A stretch of DNA of 64,000 nucleotides from Flavobacterium indicum GPTSA100-9 = DSM 17447 (GTDB lineage: Bacteria; Bacteroidota; Bacteroidia; Flavobacteriales; Flavobacteriaceae), in contig NC_017025.1 in assembly GCF_000455605.1 (NCBI RefSeq), forward strand, positions 2,914,001-2,978,000, read 5' to 3'. Shown in pieces: positions 26,853 to 35,625 of this stretch (its first letter is position 1; every line of letters begins with the position of its first letter). The position numbers were made by a program, and so were the translations under genes. The notes beneath the pieces were generated by a model that was not told where the DNA came from, made no database searches, and saw only the letters and a program-made list of their open reading frames with translations.

Positions 26853-27854
26853 ATGAGTTCAGAAAAAGAAGCCAAATTAAAAGCCTTACAATTAACGTTA
26901 GACAAGTTAGACAAAACCTATGGTAAAGGAACAGTAATGAAAATGGGAGATTCTGCTGTTGAAGAAGTAGAAGTTATTTCATCAGGTTCATTAGGTTTAG
27001 ACCTTGCCTTAGGGGTAGGTGGTTACCCAAAAGGGAGAATCATTGAAATTTATGGTCCAGAATCATCAGGTAAAACAACGTTAACACTACACGCCATTGC
27101 TGAAGCTCAAAAAGCTGGAGGAATTGCAGCCTTTATTGATGCAGAACATGCCTTTGACCGATTTTATGCCGAAAAATTAGGTGTTGATATTGATAATTTA
27201 ATTATTTCGCAACCGGATAACGGAGAACAAGCCTTAGAAATTGCAGAAAGTTTAATTCGCTCAGGAGCTGTAGATATCGTGGTAATCGACTCAGTTGCAG
27301 CATTAACGCCAAAAAGTGAAATAGAAGGCGATATGGGAGACAGTAAAATGGGATTACATGCTCGTTTAATGTCACAAGCGTTGCGTAAATTAACCGGAAC
27401 GATTCACAAAACAAACTGTACCGTTTTCTTCATTAACCAGTTACGTGATAAAATTGGGGTAATGTTCGGAAATCCCGAAACAACTACCGGTGGAAATGCC
27501 TTAAAATTCTATGCATCAGTTCGTGTAGACATTCGTAAATCGTCACAAATTAAAGACGGTGAAAATGTAATTGGTAACCGCGCCAAAGTAAAAATTGTTA
27601 AAAACAAAGTAGCACCACCTTTTAGAACAGCCGAGTTTGACATTATGTATGGCGAAGGGGTTTCAAAAGTAGGTGAAGTATTGGATTTAGCGGTTGAATT
27701 TGAAATTATCAAAAAAAGTGGTTCTTGGTTTAGTTATGGAGAAACTAAATTAGGACAAGGTAGAGATGCCGTTAAACAATTAATAAAAGATAATCCAGAA
27801 TTAATGGATGAAGTAGAGGCAAAAATAAAAGAAACCTTGAAAGAGCAAGAATAA
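26853..27854 (+). CDS. recA: Recombinase RecA
   Basis: The strand-exchange ATPase of homologous recombination and the trigger of the SOS response, 333 residues. The Walker A motif GPESSGKTT is at 68-76; the second nucleotide motif [11 protein letters not shown] and the DNA-binding loops ([38 protein letters not shown], both conserved) follow. The C-terminal tail is acidic, as usual. It is transcribed alone between its own promoter and terminator. Confidence 0.98.
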   Translation: MSSEKEAKLKALQLTLDKLDKTYGKGTVMKMGDSAVEEVEVISSGSLGLDLALGVGGYPKGRIIEIYGPESSGKTTLTLHAIAEAQKAGGIAAFIDAEHAFDRFYAEKLGVDIDNLIISQPDNGEQALEIAESLIRSGAVDIVVIDSVAALTPKSEIEGDMGDSKMGLHARLMSQALRKLTGTIHKTNCTVFFINQLRDKIGVMFGNPETTTGGNALKFYASVRVDIRKSSQIKDGENVIGNRAKVKIVKNKVAPPFRTAEFDIMYGEGVSKVGEVLDLAVEFEIIKKSGSWFSYGETKLGQGRDAVKQLIKDNPELMDEVEAKIKETLKEQE

Positions 27855-27858
27855 AATT

Positions 27859-27887
27859 AAATCCCGAAAAAATCGGGATTTTTTTTT
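27859..27887 (+). terminator. Terminator after recA
   Basis: AAATCCCGA (27859-27867), loop AAAAA, TCGGGATTT (27873-27881), then a T run. Confidence 0.92.
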
Positions 27888-27945
27888 GCTTTTAACGCAA
27901 CCTTTTTACTTAAATTGCATCTATATAATATAAATTAAAAAACTC

Positions 27946-28359
27946 ATGAAAAAAATATTATCTCTTTTAAGTTTATTTATTGTGTTGATTTCCTGCTCAA
28001 CTGATACAGATGAAACAAATGTTCGTTATGAATTAATACCCATTCAAAATGTTACAATAAGTGATCACCTTTTAGTTGGAGAAGCAAATCAAATAACAGT
28101 TCAATATAATAGACCATCCGATTGTCATGGATTTAATGGATTTTATTATGAAAAAAATGGATTTACAAGAACAATAGCTGTTCAAAATTATGTTTATGAA
28201 AGAGAAGGTTGCTCACCCCTAACAAATGAATTAAGAGAAGAAGTACTTGAATTTAAGCCTACTGAAGTTGGAACTTATACATTTAAATTTTGGCAAGGTA
28301 AAGATAGTAACGGTAACGATATTTTCTTAGAATTACAAAGAGACGCAATTATAGAATAA
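27946..28359 (+). CDS. Hypothetical lipoprotein
   Basis: A 137-residue protein with a lipoprotein signal peptide (MKKILSLLSLFIVLISC, Cys 17). After a short acidic tether the body is beta-rich, with two cysteines (in SDCHGFNG and REGCSPL) that could form a disulfide, and ends GTYTFKFWQGKDSNGN, which looks like an immunoglobulin-like strand pair. I do not recognise the family. It precedes the ECF sigma factor by 20 bases, so it may be part of the same transcript. Confidence 0.65.
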   Translation: MKKILSLLSLFIVLISCSTDTDETNVRYELIPIQNVTISDHLLVGEANQITVQYNRPSDCHGFNGFYYEKNGFTRTIAVQNYVYEREGCSPLTNELREEVLEFKPTEVGTYTFKFWQGKDSNGNDIFLELQRDAIIE

Positions 28360-28379
28360 TCATATATAAACAAACATGA

Positions 28380-28919
28380 ATGTTAGAACAACTCTTACAT
28401 GAATGCAAAAAAAATAATACGCAAGCACAAGGACAATTGTACAAACTTTTAGCTCCAAAGTTGTTTGCTGTATGTTTGAAGTATTCCAGGAGTTATGAAG
28501 AAGCACAAGATCATTTACAAGAAAGTTTTTTAATAATTTTTAATAAAATTGGACAATTTAACAACGAAGGATCTTTTGAAGGATGGGCAAAAAGAGTAGT
28601 TGTGAACTATGTTTTACAACAATATAGAACACAAGGTGTGTTTTTTGAAATTGTCAGCGAAAAAATTCCTGAAGAAGAAAATGTTGAAATTGATGATGAT
28701 GAAATTTCAATGGATTATTTGTTAAAAATTATTCAAGAATTACCAGACAGGTATAGACTTGTTTTTAATTTATACACTATAGATGGTTATTCGCACAAAG
28801 AAATAGCGCAAATGTTAGGTATTTCAGAGGGAACCTCTAAGTCAAATCTAGCAAGAGCAAAGATGATTTTAAAAGATAAACTACAACATTCGCAAAATGT
28901 TTTTTCAAAATTTAAATGA
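28380..28919 (+). CDS. ECF-type RNA polymerase sigma factor
   Basis: A 179-residue sigma-70 family protein. Region 2 covers about 20-85 (SRSYEEAQDHLQESFLIIFNKI, DNA melting and core binding) and region 4 about 120-170, with the helix-turn-helix GYSHKEIAQMLGISEGTSKS. Regions 1, 3 and a regulatory tail are absent, as in ECF sigmas. The last codon overlaps the start of the next gene (ATGA), the usual sign of a sigma factor made together with its anti-sigma partner. Confidence 0.9.
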   Translation: MLEQLLHECKKNNTQAQGQLYKLLAPKLFAVCLKYSRSYEEAQDHLQESFLIIFNKIGQFNNEGSFEGWAKRVVVNYVLQQYRTQGVFFEIVSEKIPEEENVEIDDDEISMDYLLKIIQELPDRYRLVFNLYTIDGYSHKEIAQMLGISEGTSKSNLARAKMILKDKLQHSQNVFSKFK

Positions 28920-30733
28920 AAGAAAATAAAAACATAGAAAGATTATTTCAGGAAAAATTTAAAGATTTTGAAGTTACTCCCCCTGATTTTGTTTGGGAAA
29001 ACATTCAATCTAAGCTTCATCCTGAAGAGAAGAAAAGAAGAATAGTACCTCTTTGGTTTAAAGTAGGTTCAATTGCTGCTTCTTTAACTTTGCTGTTTTC
29101 ATTAATTTTTCTAACTAATTATAATGAAAATGAGAACGCTTTTGAAATTATAAATAGTAACTCAAAAAAACAACAAACGGTAAGTAGAAGTAACAACTCA
29201 ACAAAAATAAATAAAGAAAAAAACCCAACAGCAACTTCTACTATTTTAAATTCAACACATACTAAAAATCACACAACTGATAAAAATATAAACAATGGAA
29301 GTTATGTTTCAAATTCAAACAAAGAATATGACAACAAGAACAACTATCCAACTAAAAAAACACTTGCCCAACCCCATTCAAAGTTTACTTCTACTGAAGT
29401 TTTGGTAGTTAATAATAAAAACAAAGGAAAATCAACAAATGCTTTAATAGATAAAGACAAGTCCTTAAACAACAATGCCGTAACTTATACTTCTACTAAA
29501 AAGAAAAACAAATCTAAAAAAACATTTAAAAACATTGAAAATGGCAACTTGTATTTTGACTTAAATTCAGGTTTGTCTAGTAACAATACCAATCTTTCAA
29601 CCAAAGAAAAGAAACGATTTAAAAAACATTTATCTAATAAGGAAACTAATTTCAACGTACTAGAAGATGGGCTTGAAATTAATTCTAATACCATCACAGA
29701 TAATTCAACCAATAATAAAACGAAATCGTTTACAGAAAAAGTTACTAATTCAATTTTAACAGAAAATACAATTGAAAATACAATCAACAATTCTTCAAAT
29801 AACACAGTAGCCGATATAAATTCAACCGGTTCAAATTCGTTAAATGAGGTTGGTAAAAACATAGAAAATACTGACACCTTATCTTCGGGTGTTGTAGCCA
29901 ATGCAATTGCTAAAGATACTTTACCTCTAGTAAATGTAGAACAAGCAGAAAATCCATTGGAAAAATTGCTAAAAGAAAAAGAAGATAACAAAAAAATTGC
30001 TGATGAGAAAGAAAAACTGAGTAAATGGGCGGTAAACAGTAATGTTACGCCTGTTTACTTTAATTCTTTCACTGAAGGTTCTCCTATTTCGGAAGATTTT
30101 ATAACCAACACAAAAAACTTTAATAATTCATTAAGTTATGGTGTAGGTGTTACTTATCAAATCAATAAAAAATTGGCTATAAAAACAGGAATTAATAATT
30201 TATCTCTTGATTATGACACTCAAGATGTTGCTTATTATACCAGTTACAAAGAACAAAATACAGCAAAAACTAACATTCAACGAAATGAAAAAAGTAAATA
30301 TATAGTACTAGAAAACCAAAAAAGAACTTCTGTTAATTTAATTGAAAATCAAGTTCTTATTTCTGGACAAAATGAAGGGTATTTAAATCAAAAAATGCAA
30401 TATTTAGAACTACCTGTAGAACTTTCATACTCCTTAATTAACAAAAAATTCGGGGTGGCTTTAAAAGGTGGTTTTAGTACTTTAATTTTGACAGAAAATA
30501 AAATTTCAATGGTATCAGAATCACAACAAATGGAGATAGGAAAGGCAACAAATCTAAACAATATGCATTTTAGCACCAATTTAGGATTAGGTTTTAGTTA
30601 CAATTTTATTAAAAACTTTCAATTGAATTTAGAACCTATGTTAAAATACCAAATCAACGCTTTTACTACTAATTCTGGCAACTTTAAACCGTACATTGTA
30701 GGTATAAGTACAGGTTTAAGTTATAAATTTTAA
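28916..30733 (+). CDS. Trans-envelope protein: anti-sigma-like N-terminus, one membrane helix, outer-membrane barrel
   Basis: A 605-residue protein whose ATG overlaps the sigma-factor stop. Residues 1-44 are charged and presumably cytosolic (FEVTPPDFVWENIQSKL); about 45-69 is a membrane helix; about 70-370 is a low-complexity linker rich in Asn, Lys, Ser and Thr; about 375-605 is a beta-rich domain ending GLSYKF, with YLELPVELSY, typical of outer-membrane beta-barrel domains. Position and layout suggest an anti-sigma factor that reaches from cytosol to outer membrane; that role is inferred. No classic anti-sigma zinc motif is seen. Confidence 0.72.
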   Translation: MKENKNIERLFQEKFKDFEVTPPDFVWENIQSKLHPEEKKRRIVPLWFKVGSIAASLTLLFSLIFLTNYNENENAFEIINSNSKKQQTVSRSNNSTKINKEKNPTATSTILNSTHTKNHTTDKNINNGSYVSNSNKEYDNKNNYPTKKTLAQPHSKFTSTEVLVVNNKNKGKSTNALIDKDKSLNNNAVTYTSTKKKNKSKKTFKNIENGNLYFDLNSGLSSNNTNLSTKEKKRFKKHLSNKETNFNVLEDGLEINSNTITDNSTNNKTKSFTEKVTNSILTENTIENTINNSSNNTVADINSTGSNSLNEVGKNIENTDTLSSGVVANAIAKDTLPLVNVEQAENPLEKLLKEKEDNKKIADEKEKLSKWAVNSNVTPVYFNSFTEGSPISEDFITNTKNFNNSLSYGVGVTYQINKKLAIKTGINNLSLDYDTQDVAYYTSYKEQNTAKTNIQRNEKSKYIVLENQKRTSVNLIENQVLISGQNEGYLNQKMQYLELPVELSYSLINKKFGVALKGGFSTLILTENKISMVSESQQMEIGKATNLNNMHFSTNLGLGFSYNFIKNFQLNLEPMLKYQINAFTTNSGNFKPYIVGISTGLSYKF

Positions 30734-30800
30734 AAATTGGGTTGGTTATAAATTTTAGTTAAGGTGTTTCAATCCTTTGAATAGTAAAGATTGAAACTGA

Positions 30801-30827
30801 AAAAGCACCTCGCCAAGGTGCTTTTTT
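30801..30827. terminator. Bidirectional terminator
   Basis: AAAAGCACCT (30801-30810) and AGGTGCTTTT (30816-30825) with loop CGCCA; A and T runs on both sides let it end the barrel gene on the plus strand and the acyltransferase gene on the minus strand. Another hairpin, GTTTCAATC (30766-30774) with GATTGAAAC (30789-30797), lies just upstream. Confidence 0.88.
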
Positions 30828-31566
30828 AATTTACATCACTTTCTAAGTCTTTTAATATCAATTGTCTTACTTGATTTTTTAAGGTGTTTTTGTCTTCTAA
30901 AGTCAACCCTTTAGTCTCTATAGGTGGATGAATCTGTGCTCTCATTTTTCCTGGTGAACCACTAAAAAAAGTATATGAAAAACGTTTTTTATTATCAAAA
31001 AAAGTCATGGGTAAAATCGCTAATTCATGTTCAATTGCAATTCTAAAAGCACCATCTTTAAATTCGTCTAAAATAATATGCTCCTCAGGCACTCCTCCTT
31101 CAGGGAATATACAAATACTCAACCCTTGATTTATTCTTTTTTGCGCTCGTTCAAAAACCTCATATCTACTCTTGCTGCTGTTCCGATCTACCATTATACA
31201 CACTCTTTTATAGATAAAACCAAAAATTGGTATGCGTTCTAATTCTTTTTTTCCCACAAAAACAAAAGGATGATTTTGAACCGCTATCAACATTAACATA
31301 ATATCCGTCATTGAGGTATGATTAGCTACAAGCATATAACTTTTACCCTCTTCAAAAAATTCTTGACCTTTTATAGAATACCTAAAACCCATTCCTACTA
31401 AAACCACTTTAGCCCATAAGCGTGCAATTTTAAAAAACAACGGATACGTTTTTTCTTTGTAAATAGTTATAAAAATTAAAGGAAATAAAACCAATATAGG
31501 CACTAATACCAATATATAAAACCAAATTCTATACAATAAAGTTAGCGGATACTTTAAAAAATTCAT
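30826..31566 (-). CDS. 1-acyl-sn-glycerol-3-phosphate acyltransferase (PlsC family)
   Basis: A 246-residue inner-membrane enzyme that adds the second acyl chain in phospholipid synthesis or a related lipid. An N-terminal helix (about 8-35) precedes the acyltransferase domain with the catalytic NHTSMTD (HX4D) and the substrate motif FPEGGVPE, plus a central RVCIMVDRNS. It stands alone. A -7 element TATATTTG at 31588-31595 (minus strand) lies 22 bases before its ATG. Confidence 0.87.
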   Translation of the reverse strand: MNFLKYPLTLLYRIWFYILVLVPILVLFPLIFITIYKEKTYPLFFKIARLWAKVVLVGMGFRYSIKGQEFFEEGKSYMLVANHTSMTDIMLMLIAVQNHPFVFVGKKELERIPIFGFIYKRVCIMVDRNSSKSRYEVFERAQKRINQGLSICIFPEGGVPEEHIILDEFKDGAFRIAIEHELAILPMTFFDNKKRFSYTFFSGSPGKMRAQIHPPIETKGLTLEDKNTLKNQVRQLILKDLESDVN

Positions 31567-31587
31567 GTTTGTTATTTATCTGTAACA

Positions 31588-31595
31588 CAAATATA
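31588..31595 (-). promoter_or_regulatory. -7 element of the acyltransferase promoter
   Basis: TATATTTG on the minus strand, a full match to TAnnTTTG; no good -33 partner was found. Confidence 0.45.
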
Positions 31596-31754
31596 ACATT
31601 TCCATCGACAACCACACCTGTCTTCCGCTCTATCTTTTTTCGCCTAGCTTATAGCCCATAGAAAAAAGGATGCCGCTTCAACCAGGGTTATAAAACACCT
31701 TTTTCATTTCAAAAGAAATAAAAAGAACATTCTTTCACTTTTAACGAAACCGTG

Positions 31755-31762
31755 TATCTTTG
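31755..31762 (+). promoter_or_regulatory. -7 element of the trpS promoter
   Basis: TATCTTTG, a full match to TAnnTTTG, 18 bases before the ATG at 31781. A TTTC about 19 bases upstream may be the -33 part. It rules out the in-frame TTG at 31760 as a start. Confidence 0.6.
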
Positions 31763-31780
31763 CAAAAAACAAAATCACCT

Positions 31781-32749
31781 ATGTCAAAAATTTTAACAGG
31801 CGTACAAAGTACGGGCACACCTCACTTAGGAAATTTGTTGGGCGCAATTTTACCTGCTATAGAAATGGCAAATAACCCTGCAAATGAATCATTTTTATTT
31901 ATTGCCGATTTGCATTCGGTAACCCAAATTAAAGATGGAAAAACATTACGTGAAAACACCTATAGTGTAGCTGCCACTTGGCTTGCCTGTGGATTAGATG
32001 TAAATAAAGTTGTTTTTTACCGTCAGTCCGATGTGCCTCAAACCGCGGAATTGTCTTGGTATTTAAGTTGTTTCTTTCCTTTCCAACGTTTAACATTGGC
32101 TCATTCTTTTAAAGATAAAGCCGACCGTTTAGACGATGTAAATGCCGGATTATTTACCTATCCTATGTTAATGGCTGCTGATATTTTATTATATGATGCC
32201 GAATTTGTTCCTGTAGGTAAAGATCAATTACAACATTTAGAAATTACCCGTGATGTAGCCTCACGTTTTAATCATCAAATGGGTGAAACGTTTGTTTTAC
32301 CTGAAGCTAAAATTGATGATAATGTGATGATTATTCCTGGTACCGACGGGGAAAAAATGAGTAAATCACGTAACAATTTTATCAACATCTTTTTAGACGA
32401 TAAAGCGTTACTAAAACAAATTAAAACCATTCAAACGGATAGCACACCTTTAGAAGAACCTAAAAATCCTGATACTTGTAACGTGTTTGCTTTATATAGA
32501 TTATTAGGAACTCCAGAACAAGTAGCCGCTATGCGAGCGAATTATGAAGGCGGAAACTACGGATATGGGCATGCTAAGCAGGCATTATATGATTTAATTG
32601 TAGAAAAATTTGCAAAAGAAAGAGCACAATACACGCATTATATGAACAACCTTGAAGAAGTGGACCAATTACTTTTTGAAGGGGCAAAAAAAGCAGGAAT
32701 GGTTGCTGATGGGGTATTGAAAAGAGTTCGAGAAAAACTAGGATTTTAA
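31781..32749 (+). CDS. trpS: Tryptophan--tRNA ligase
   Basis: A class I aminoacyl-tRNA synthetase that charges tRNA-Trp, 322 residues. The HIGH-type motif is PHLGN (14-18) and the KMSKS motif is intact at 192-196; the tryptophan pocket region has GKDQLQHLEITRDVA. The frame opens seven codons earlier at a TTG, but this lies in the -7 promoter element, so the ATG at 31781 (MSKILTGVQSTG) is the start. It is a single-gene unit with a terminator behind it. Confidence 0.97.
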   Translation: MSKILTGVQSTGTPHLGNLLGAILPAIEMANNPANESFLFIADLHSVTQIKDGKTLRENTYSVAATWLACGLDVNKVVFYRQSDVPQTAELSWYLSCFFPFQRLTLAHSFKDKADRLDDVNAGLFTYPMLMAADILLYDAEFVPVGKDQLQHLEITRDVASRFNHQMGETFVLPEAKIDDNVMIIPGTDGEKMSKSRNNFINIFLDDKALLKQIKTIQTDSTPLEEPKNPDTCNVFALYRLLGTPEQVAAMRANYEGGNYGYGHAKQALYDLIVEKFAKERAQYTHYMNNLEEVDQLLFEGAKKAGMVADGVLKRVREKLGF

Positions 32750-32760
32750 TAAAAAAATGA

Positions 32761-32787
32761 AGCCGTTCAATAGAACGGCTTTTTTTA
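32761..32787. terminator. Bidirectional terminator between trpS and dprA
   Basis: AGCCGTTC (32761-32768), loop AATA, GAACGGCT (32773-32780), with T runs on both sides. The dprA stop at 32785 lies in its tail. Confidence 0.9.
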
Positions 32788-33891
32788 TATTGCTTCAAAT
32801 AATTTTCCGGGTAACGGTCTTATTACACCTTTTAATTCCATATTCAATAAATGAGTACTCACTTTAAAAATGGGTAAATCACATTGTAAAGCAATTAAGT
32901 CCAATAGTTCTTTTCCATTTTTTATTAAAAAATCATATATTTTTTGTTCTTCTTCTCCTAAAGAAACAAATAATTGTTTTTGAATGGCTTTCTCTTCTTT
33001 TTTGGATGCAACATCCCAATTAAGCATATAAATTAAATCCGCCGCAGAAGTTAACATATTGGCGCGTTGCGTTTTAATTAAAGTATTACAACCCTGACTG
33101 TATTTATCTGTACTTCTTCCCGGAACTGCAAATACATCTCTATTATAGTCATTAGCCACATTAGCCGTAATTAAAGAACCGCCTTTATCAGCACTTTCAA
33201 TTACAACAGTTGCTTCACACATACCGGCTACTATTCGATTTCGTTTTACAAAATTTTCTCTATCTGGATTAGAAGTACTCCAATATTCCGTCATAAAACC
33301 ACCATGTTCTTCCATTCTACTTACATATCTTTTATGTACTTTGGGATAAACTTGATTGAGACCATGTGCCAATACACCTATGGTTTGCAATCCTTCCTCC
33401 ATTGCTGCTTGATGCGCCACTATATCAACGCCATAGGCAAATCCACTGACAATAATTGGATTTAAAGGCGCTAAATCCGCAATTAATTTTTTGGTAAATT
33501 CCGTGCCATACGACGTAATTTGTCGAGTACCAACAATACTGATTAAATGTTGTTTTTGAATGTTGATATTGCCACTCTGAAACAACAGCACGGGACCATC
33601 AATACAATGTTTTAATTTTTCTGGATATGATGTTTCTAAATAACTAATACAACTGATAGATTCCTTCTCTAAAAAAAGAAGTTCTTTTTCAGCCAAATTA
33701 AAATGATTTTTTATTTGTAAATTCTTGTAAAGTATTTCTCCTATTCCATCGATTGAAAGGATTTGTTTTCTTTTTGCTTTAAAAATAGCTTCAGCAGAAC
33801 CAAAATGGGAAAGTAATTTTTTGGCAACAATATCACCTACTCCGTCCACTTGCATTAACGCAAGTAAATGAAACAATTCGTTTTGTAACAT
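32785..33891 (-). CDS. dprA: DNA-processing protein DprA
   Basis: A 368-residue protein that loads RecA on incoming single-stranded DNA during natural transformation. An N-terminal helix-hairpin-helix part (GVGDIVAKKLLSHFG; SIDGIGEILYKNL) precedes the Rossmann-like core with SIVGTRQITSYG, VSGFAYGVDIVAHQ and RNRIVAGM, and a C-terminal winged-helix domain (QKIYDFLIKNGKELLDLIA). All family parts are present, so it should be functional. The gene is alone on the minus strand. Confidence 0.95.
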   Translation of the reverse strand: MLQNELFHLLALMQVDGVGDIVAKKLLSHFGSAEAIFKAKRKQILSIDGIGEILYKNLQIKNHFNLAEKELLFLEKESISCISYLETSYPEKLKHCIDGPVLLFQSGNINIQKQHLISIVGTRQITSYGTEFTKKLIADLAPLNPIIVSGFAYGVDIVAHQAAMEEGLQTIGVLAHGLNQVYPKVHKRYVSRMEEHGGFMTEYWSTSNPDRENFVKRNRIVAGMCEATVVIESADKGGSLITANVANDYNRDVFAVPGRSTDKYSQGCNTLIKTQRANMLTSAADLIYMLNWDVASKKEEKAIQKQLFVSLGEEEQKIYDFLIKNGKELLDLIALQCDLPIFKVSTHLLNMELKGVIRPLPGKLFEAI

Positions 33892-33926
33892 GGCGTATAA
33901 ATTTTAAAAGGCTTATAATCAAAGTA

Positions 33927-33956
33927 CAAATATAAGAGATATACGTAAATCTTCAA
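33927..33956 (-). promoter_or_regulatory. dprA promoter
   Basis: On the minus strand TTG (33954-33956), 19 bases, TATATTTG (33927-33934): a full -7 match with a shortened -33. The leader would be about 30 bases. Confidence 0.55.
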
Positions 33957-34025
33957 CTATATTTTTATAAGAATTTATTGAAAGCTTATAAATTTTAAAT
34001 TGTTAATAAAAATTGTTGATAAAAT

Positions 34026-34055
34026 TTTGAATTTGTCTTTGAATACTTAATTTTG
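34026..34055 (+). promoter_or_regulatory. Promoter of the HU/SPOR gene (leaderless candidate)
   Basis: TTTG (34026-34029), 18 bases, TAATTTTG (34048-34055). The ATG at 34061 is only six bases after the -7 element, about where transcription should begin. Confidence 0.6.
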
Positions 34056-34060
34056 CTTAT

Positions 34061-35038
34061 ATGAAGATAGAGAAATACATATCGGCTTTATTATATAGAT
34101 ATCAATGTGTTACTGTTCCTGGGTTTGGTGCGTTTTTAACAGAATGGCAATCGGCGCAGGTAATAGAAGGACAACATTCATTCATTCCGCCTAGAAAAAT
34201 AGTTTCTTTTAATTCAAACATTAAAAGTAATGATGGTTTATTAGCCAATCACATTGCATTAACTGAAAAAATTAGTTACGATCAGGCGTTATCTAAAATC
34301 AATTATCAAGTTAATTTTTGGCTTGAAAAACTGCAAAACAAAGAAACGCTTTCTTTAGAAAACATTGGTGATATTTTAGTAAATAATGAGAACAATTGGG
34401 TGTTTAAACCAAATCAGGCTATAAATTATTTAACCGATTCTTTTGGGTTATCAAGTTTTAATTCACCAGAAATTCAGCGTGAAGTAAAACAAGTGGAAAC
34501 TCCAATCGAAACACCAACGCTAACTTTAGTTGAAGAAGAGCATATTGAAGAAAACAATGAAGTAATTGCATTACCTCAAACTGCTGTTAAATCAAATACA
34601 AATTGGTTAAAATACGCAGCCGCTGTGGCAATATTTGCTTCTGCGGGTACTTTTGGTTATAAATATTATTACGACTACTCTATTGAACAAAAAACATTGT
34701 TAGTTGAAAAAACAGTTCAAGAACAAATCAATAAAAAAATTCAAGAAGCTACGTTCATAATTCCAAATCCAACGCAAAGTGTTGATTTAACTATTGAAAA
34801 ACCTGAAATCAAACCTTATCATGTGATTGCTGCGGCTTTTAGAAGTGAAAACAATGCAAAAAAAGCAATGGAAGAATTAAAAAAACAAGGGTATTTAAAT
34901 GCAACTGTTTTACCTATTACGAAACATAATTTATATCCTGTTGCTTTTGAAAGTTTTTCAACTCTATCTGAAGCAAATAAATTAAAAAATAAAATTATAA
35001 CAGAGCATGCTATAGACGCTTGGTTAAAAATAGATTAA
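34061..35038 (+). CDS. HU-like (CCDC81-type) and SPOR domain membrane protein
   Basis: A 325-residue protein. Residues 1-125 hold a divergent HU-type domain pair (ALLYRYQCVTVPGFGAFL; IVSFNSNIKSNDGLLANHIA), about 183-205 is a membrane helix (NWLKYAAAVAIFASAGTFGYKY), and about 245-325 is a SPOR domain (PYHVIAAAFRSENNAKKAMEE). SPOR domains bind denuded glycan strands at the septum; the HU part would face the cytosol. It may link the division site to DNA or the cytoplasm. Family examples are common in Bacteroidetes, but no function is settled. Confidence 0.85.
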   Translation: MKIEKYISALLYRYQCVTVPGFGAFLTEWQSAQVIEGQHSFIPPRKIVSFNSNIKSNDGLLANHIALTEKISYDQALSKINYQVNFWLEKLQNKETLSLENIGDILVNNENNWVFKPNQAINYLTDSFGLSSFNSPEIQREVKQVETPIETPTLTLVEEEHIEENNEVIALPQTAVKSNTNWLKYAAAVAIFASAGTFGYKYYYDYSIEQKTLLVEKTVQEQINKKIQEATFIIPNPTQSVDLTIEKPEIKPYHVIAAAFRSENNAKKAMEELKKQGYLNATVLPITKHNLYPVAFESFSTLSEANKLKNKIITEHAIDAWLKID

Positions 35039-35061
35039 TCCCATATTTTTGGGATTTTTTT
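35037..35061 (+). terminator. Terminator after the HU/SPOR gene
   Basis: AATCCCA (35037-35043) and TGGGATT (35050-35056), loop TATTTT, then T run. The first two bases are shared with the stop codon. Confidence 0.8.
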
Positions 35062-35085
35062 ATGTCTTTATTTAAAAGTCGTTGT

Positions 35086-35093
35086 TATCTTTG
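35086..35093 (+). promoter_or_regulatory. -7 element of the thioesterase promoter
   Basis: TATCTTTG, a full match to TAnnTTTG, 17 bases before the ATG at 35111; -33 part unclear. Confidence 0.5.
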
Positions 35094-35110
35094 TATAAAA
35101 AATAGAAACA

Positions 35111-35623
35111 ATGCAACCAAAATTTCCTCAAGATTCAATTACAACACTTACCGACTTAGTTTTACCTGGAGAAACCAACCCATTAAACAACTTATTTGGT
35201 GGAGAACTTTTAGCTAGAATGGACAGAGCTGCAAGTATAACTGCAAGAAGACATTCTCGTAGAGTTTGTGTAACCGCATCAGTAAACCATGTTGCATTTA
35301 ATAGAGCTATCCCCCTTGGGAGCGTGGTAACCGTAGAATCTAAAGTTTCAAGAACTTTTAATACGTCTATGGAAATATTCATTGATGTTTGGATTGAAGA
35401 CCGCGAATCAGGAATTAAAAATAAAGCAAACGAAGCCATTTATACTTTCGTTGCTGTTGATGAGACTGGACGACCTGTTCCTGTTCCTCCAATTATTCCA
35501 GAAACTGATTTAGAAAAACAACGTTATGAAGCCGCATTACGAAGAAAACAACTAAGTTTAGTTTTAGCTGGAAAAATGAAACCAAACGAAGCTACAGAAC
35601 TTAAAGCGTTATTTACAGAATAA
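35111..35623 (+). CDS. Acyl-CoA thioesterase (hotdog fold, YciA/BFIT type)
   Basis: A 170-residue hotdog-fold enzyme that hydrolyses acyl-CoA to free acid and CoA. The key segment is NPLNNLFGGELLARMDRAAS (about 23-42), where Asn and the following helix form the active site, and VCVTASVNHVAFNRAIPLG follows in the second strand set. This is the cytosolic acyl-CoA hydrolase group. Its stop is two bases before the next gene, so the pair is co-transcribed. Confidence 0.88.
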   Translation: MQPKFPQDSITTLTDLVLPGETNPLNNLFGGELLARMDRAASITARRHSRRVCVTASVNHVAFNRAIPLGSVVTVESKVSRTFNTSMEIFIDVWIEDRESGIKNKANEAIYTFVAVDETGRPVPVPPIIPETDLEKQRYEAALRRKQLSLVLAGKMKPNEATELKALFTE

Positions 35624-35625
35624 TT

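Noticed and set aside
29485..29991. 168-codon minus-strand frame opposite the barrel gene
   Set aside because: It arises from the repetitive Asn/Thr codons of the linker on the other strand; the protein is Leu/Val/Ser-rich without a known fold.
30766..30797. GTTTCAATC/GATTGAAAC hairpin that recalls CRISPR repeats
   Set aside because: Only a single inverted pair, with no spacer-repeat array and no cas genes; more likely a leftover hairpin before the terminator.
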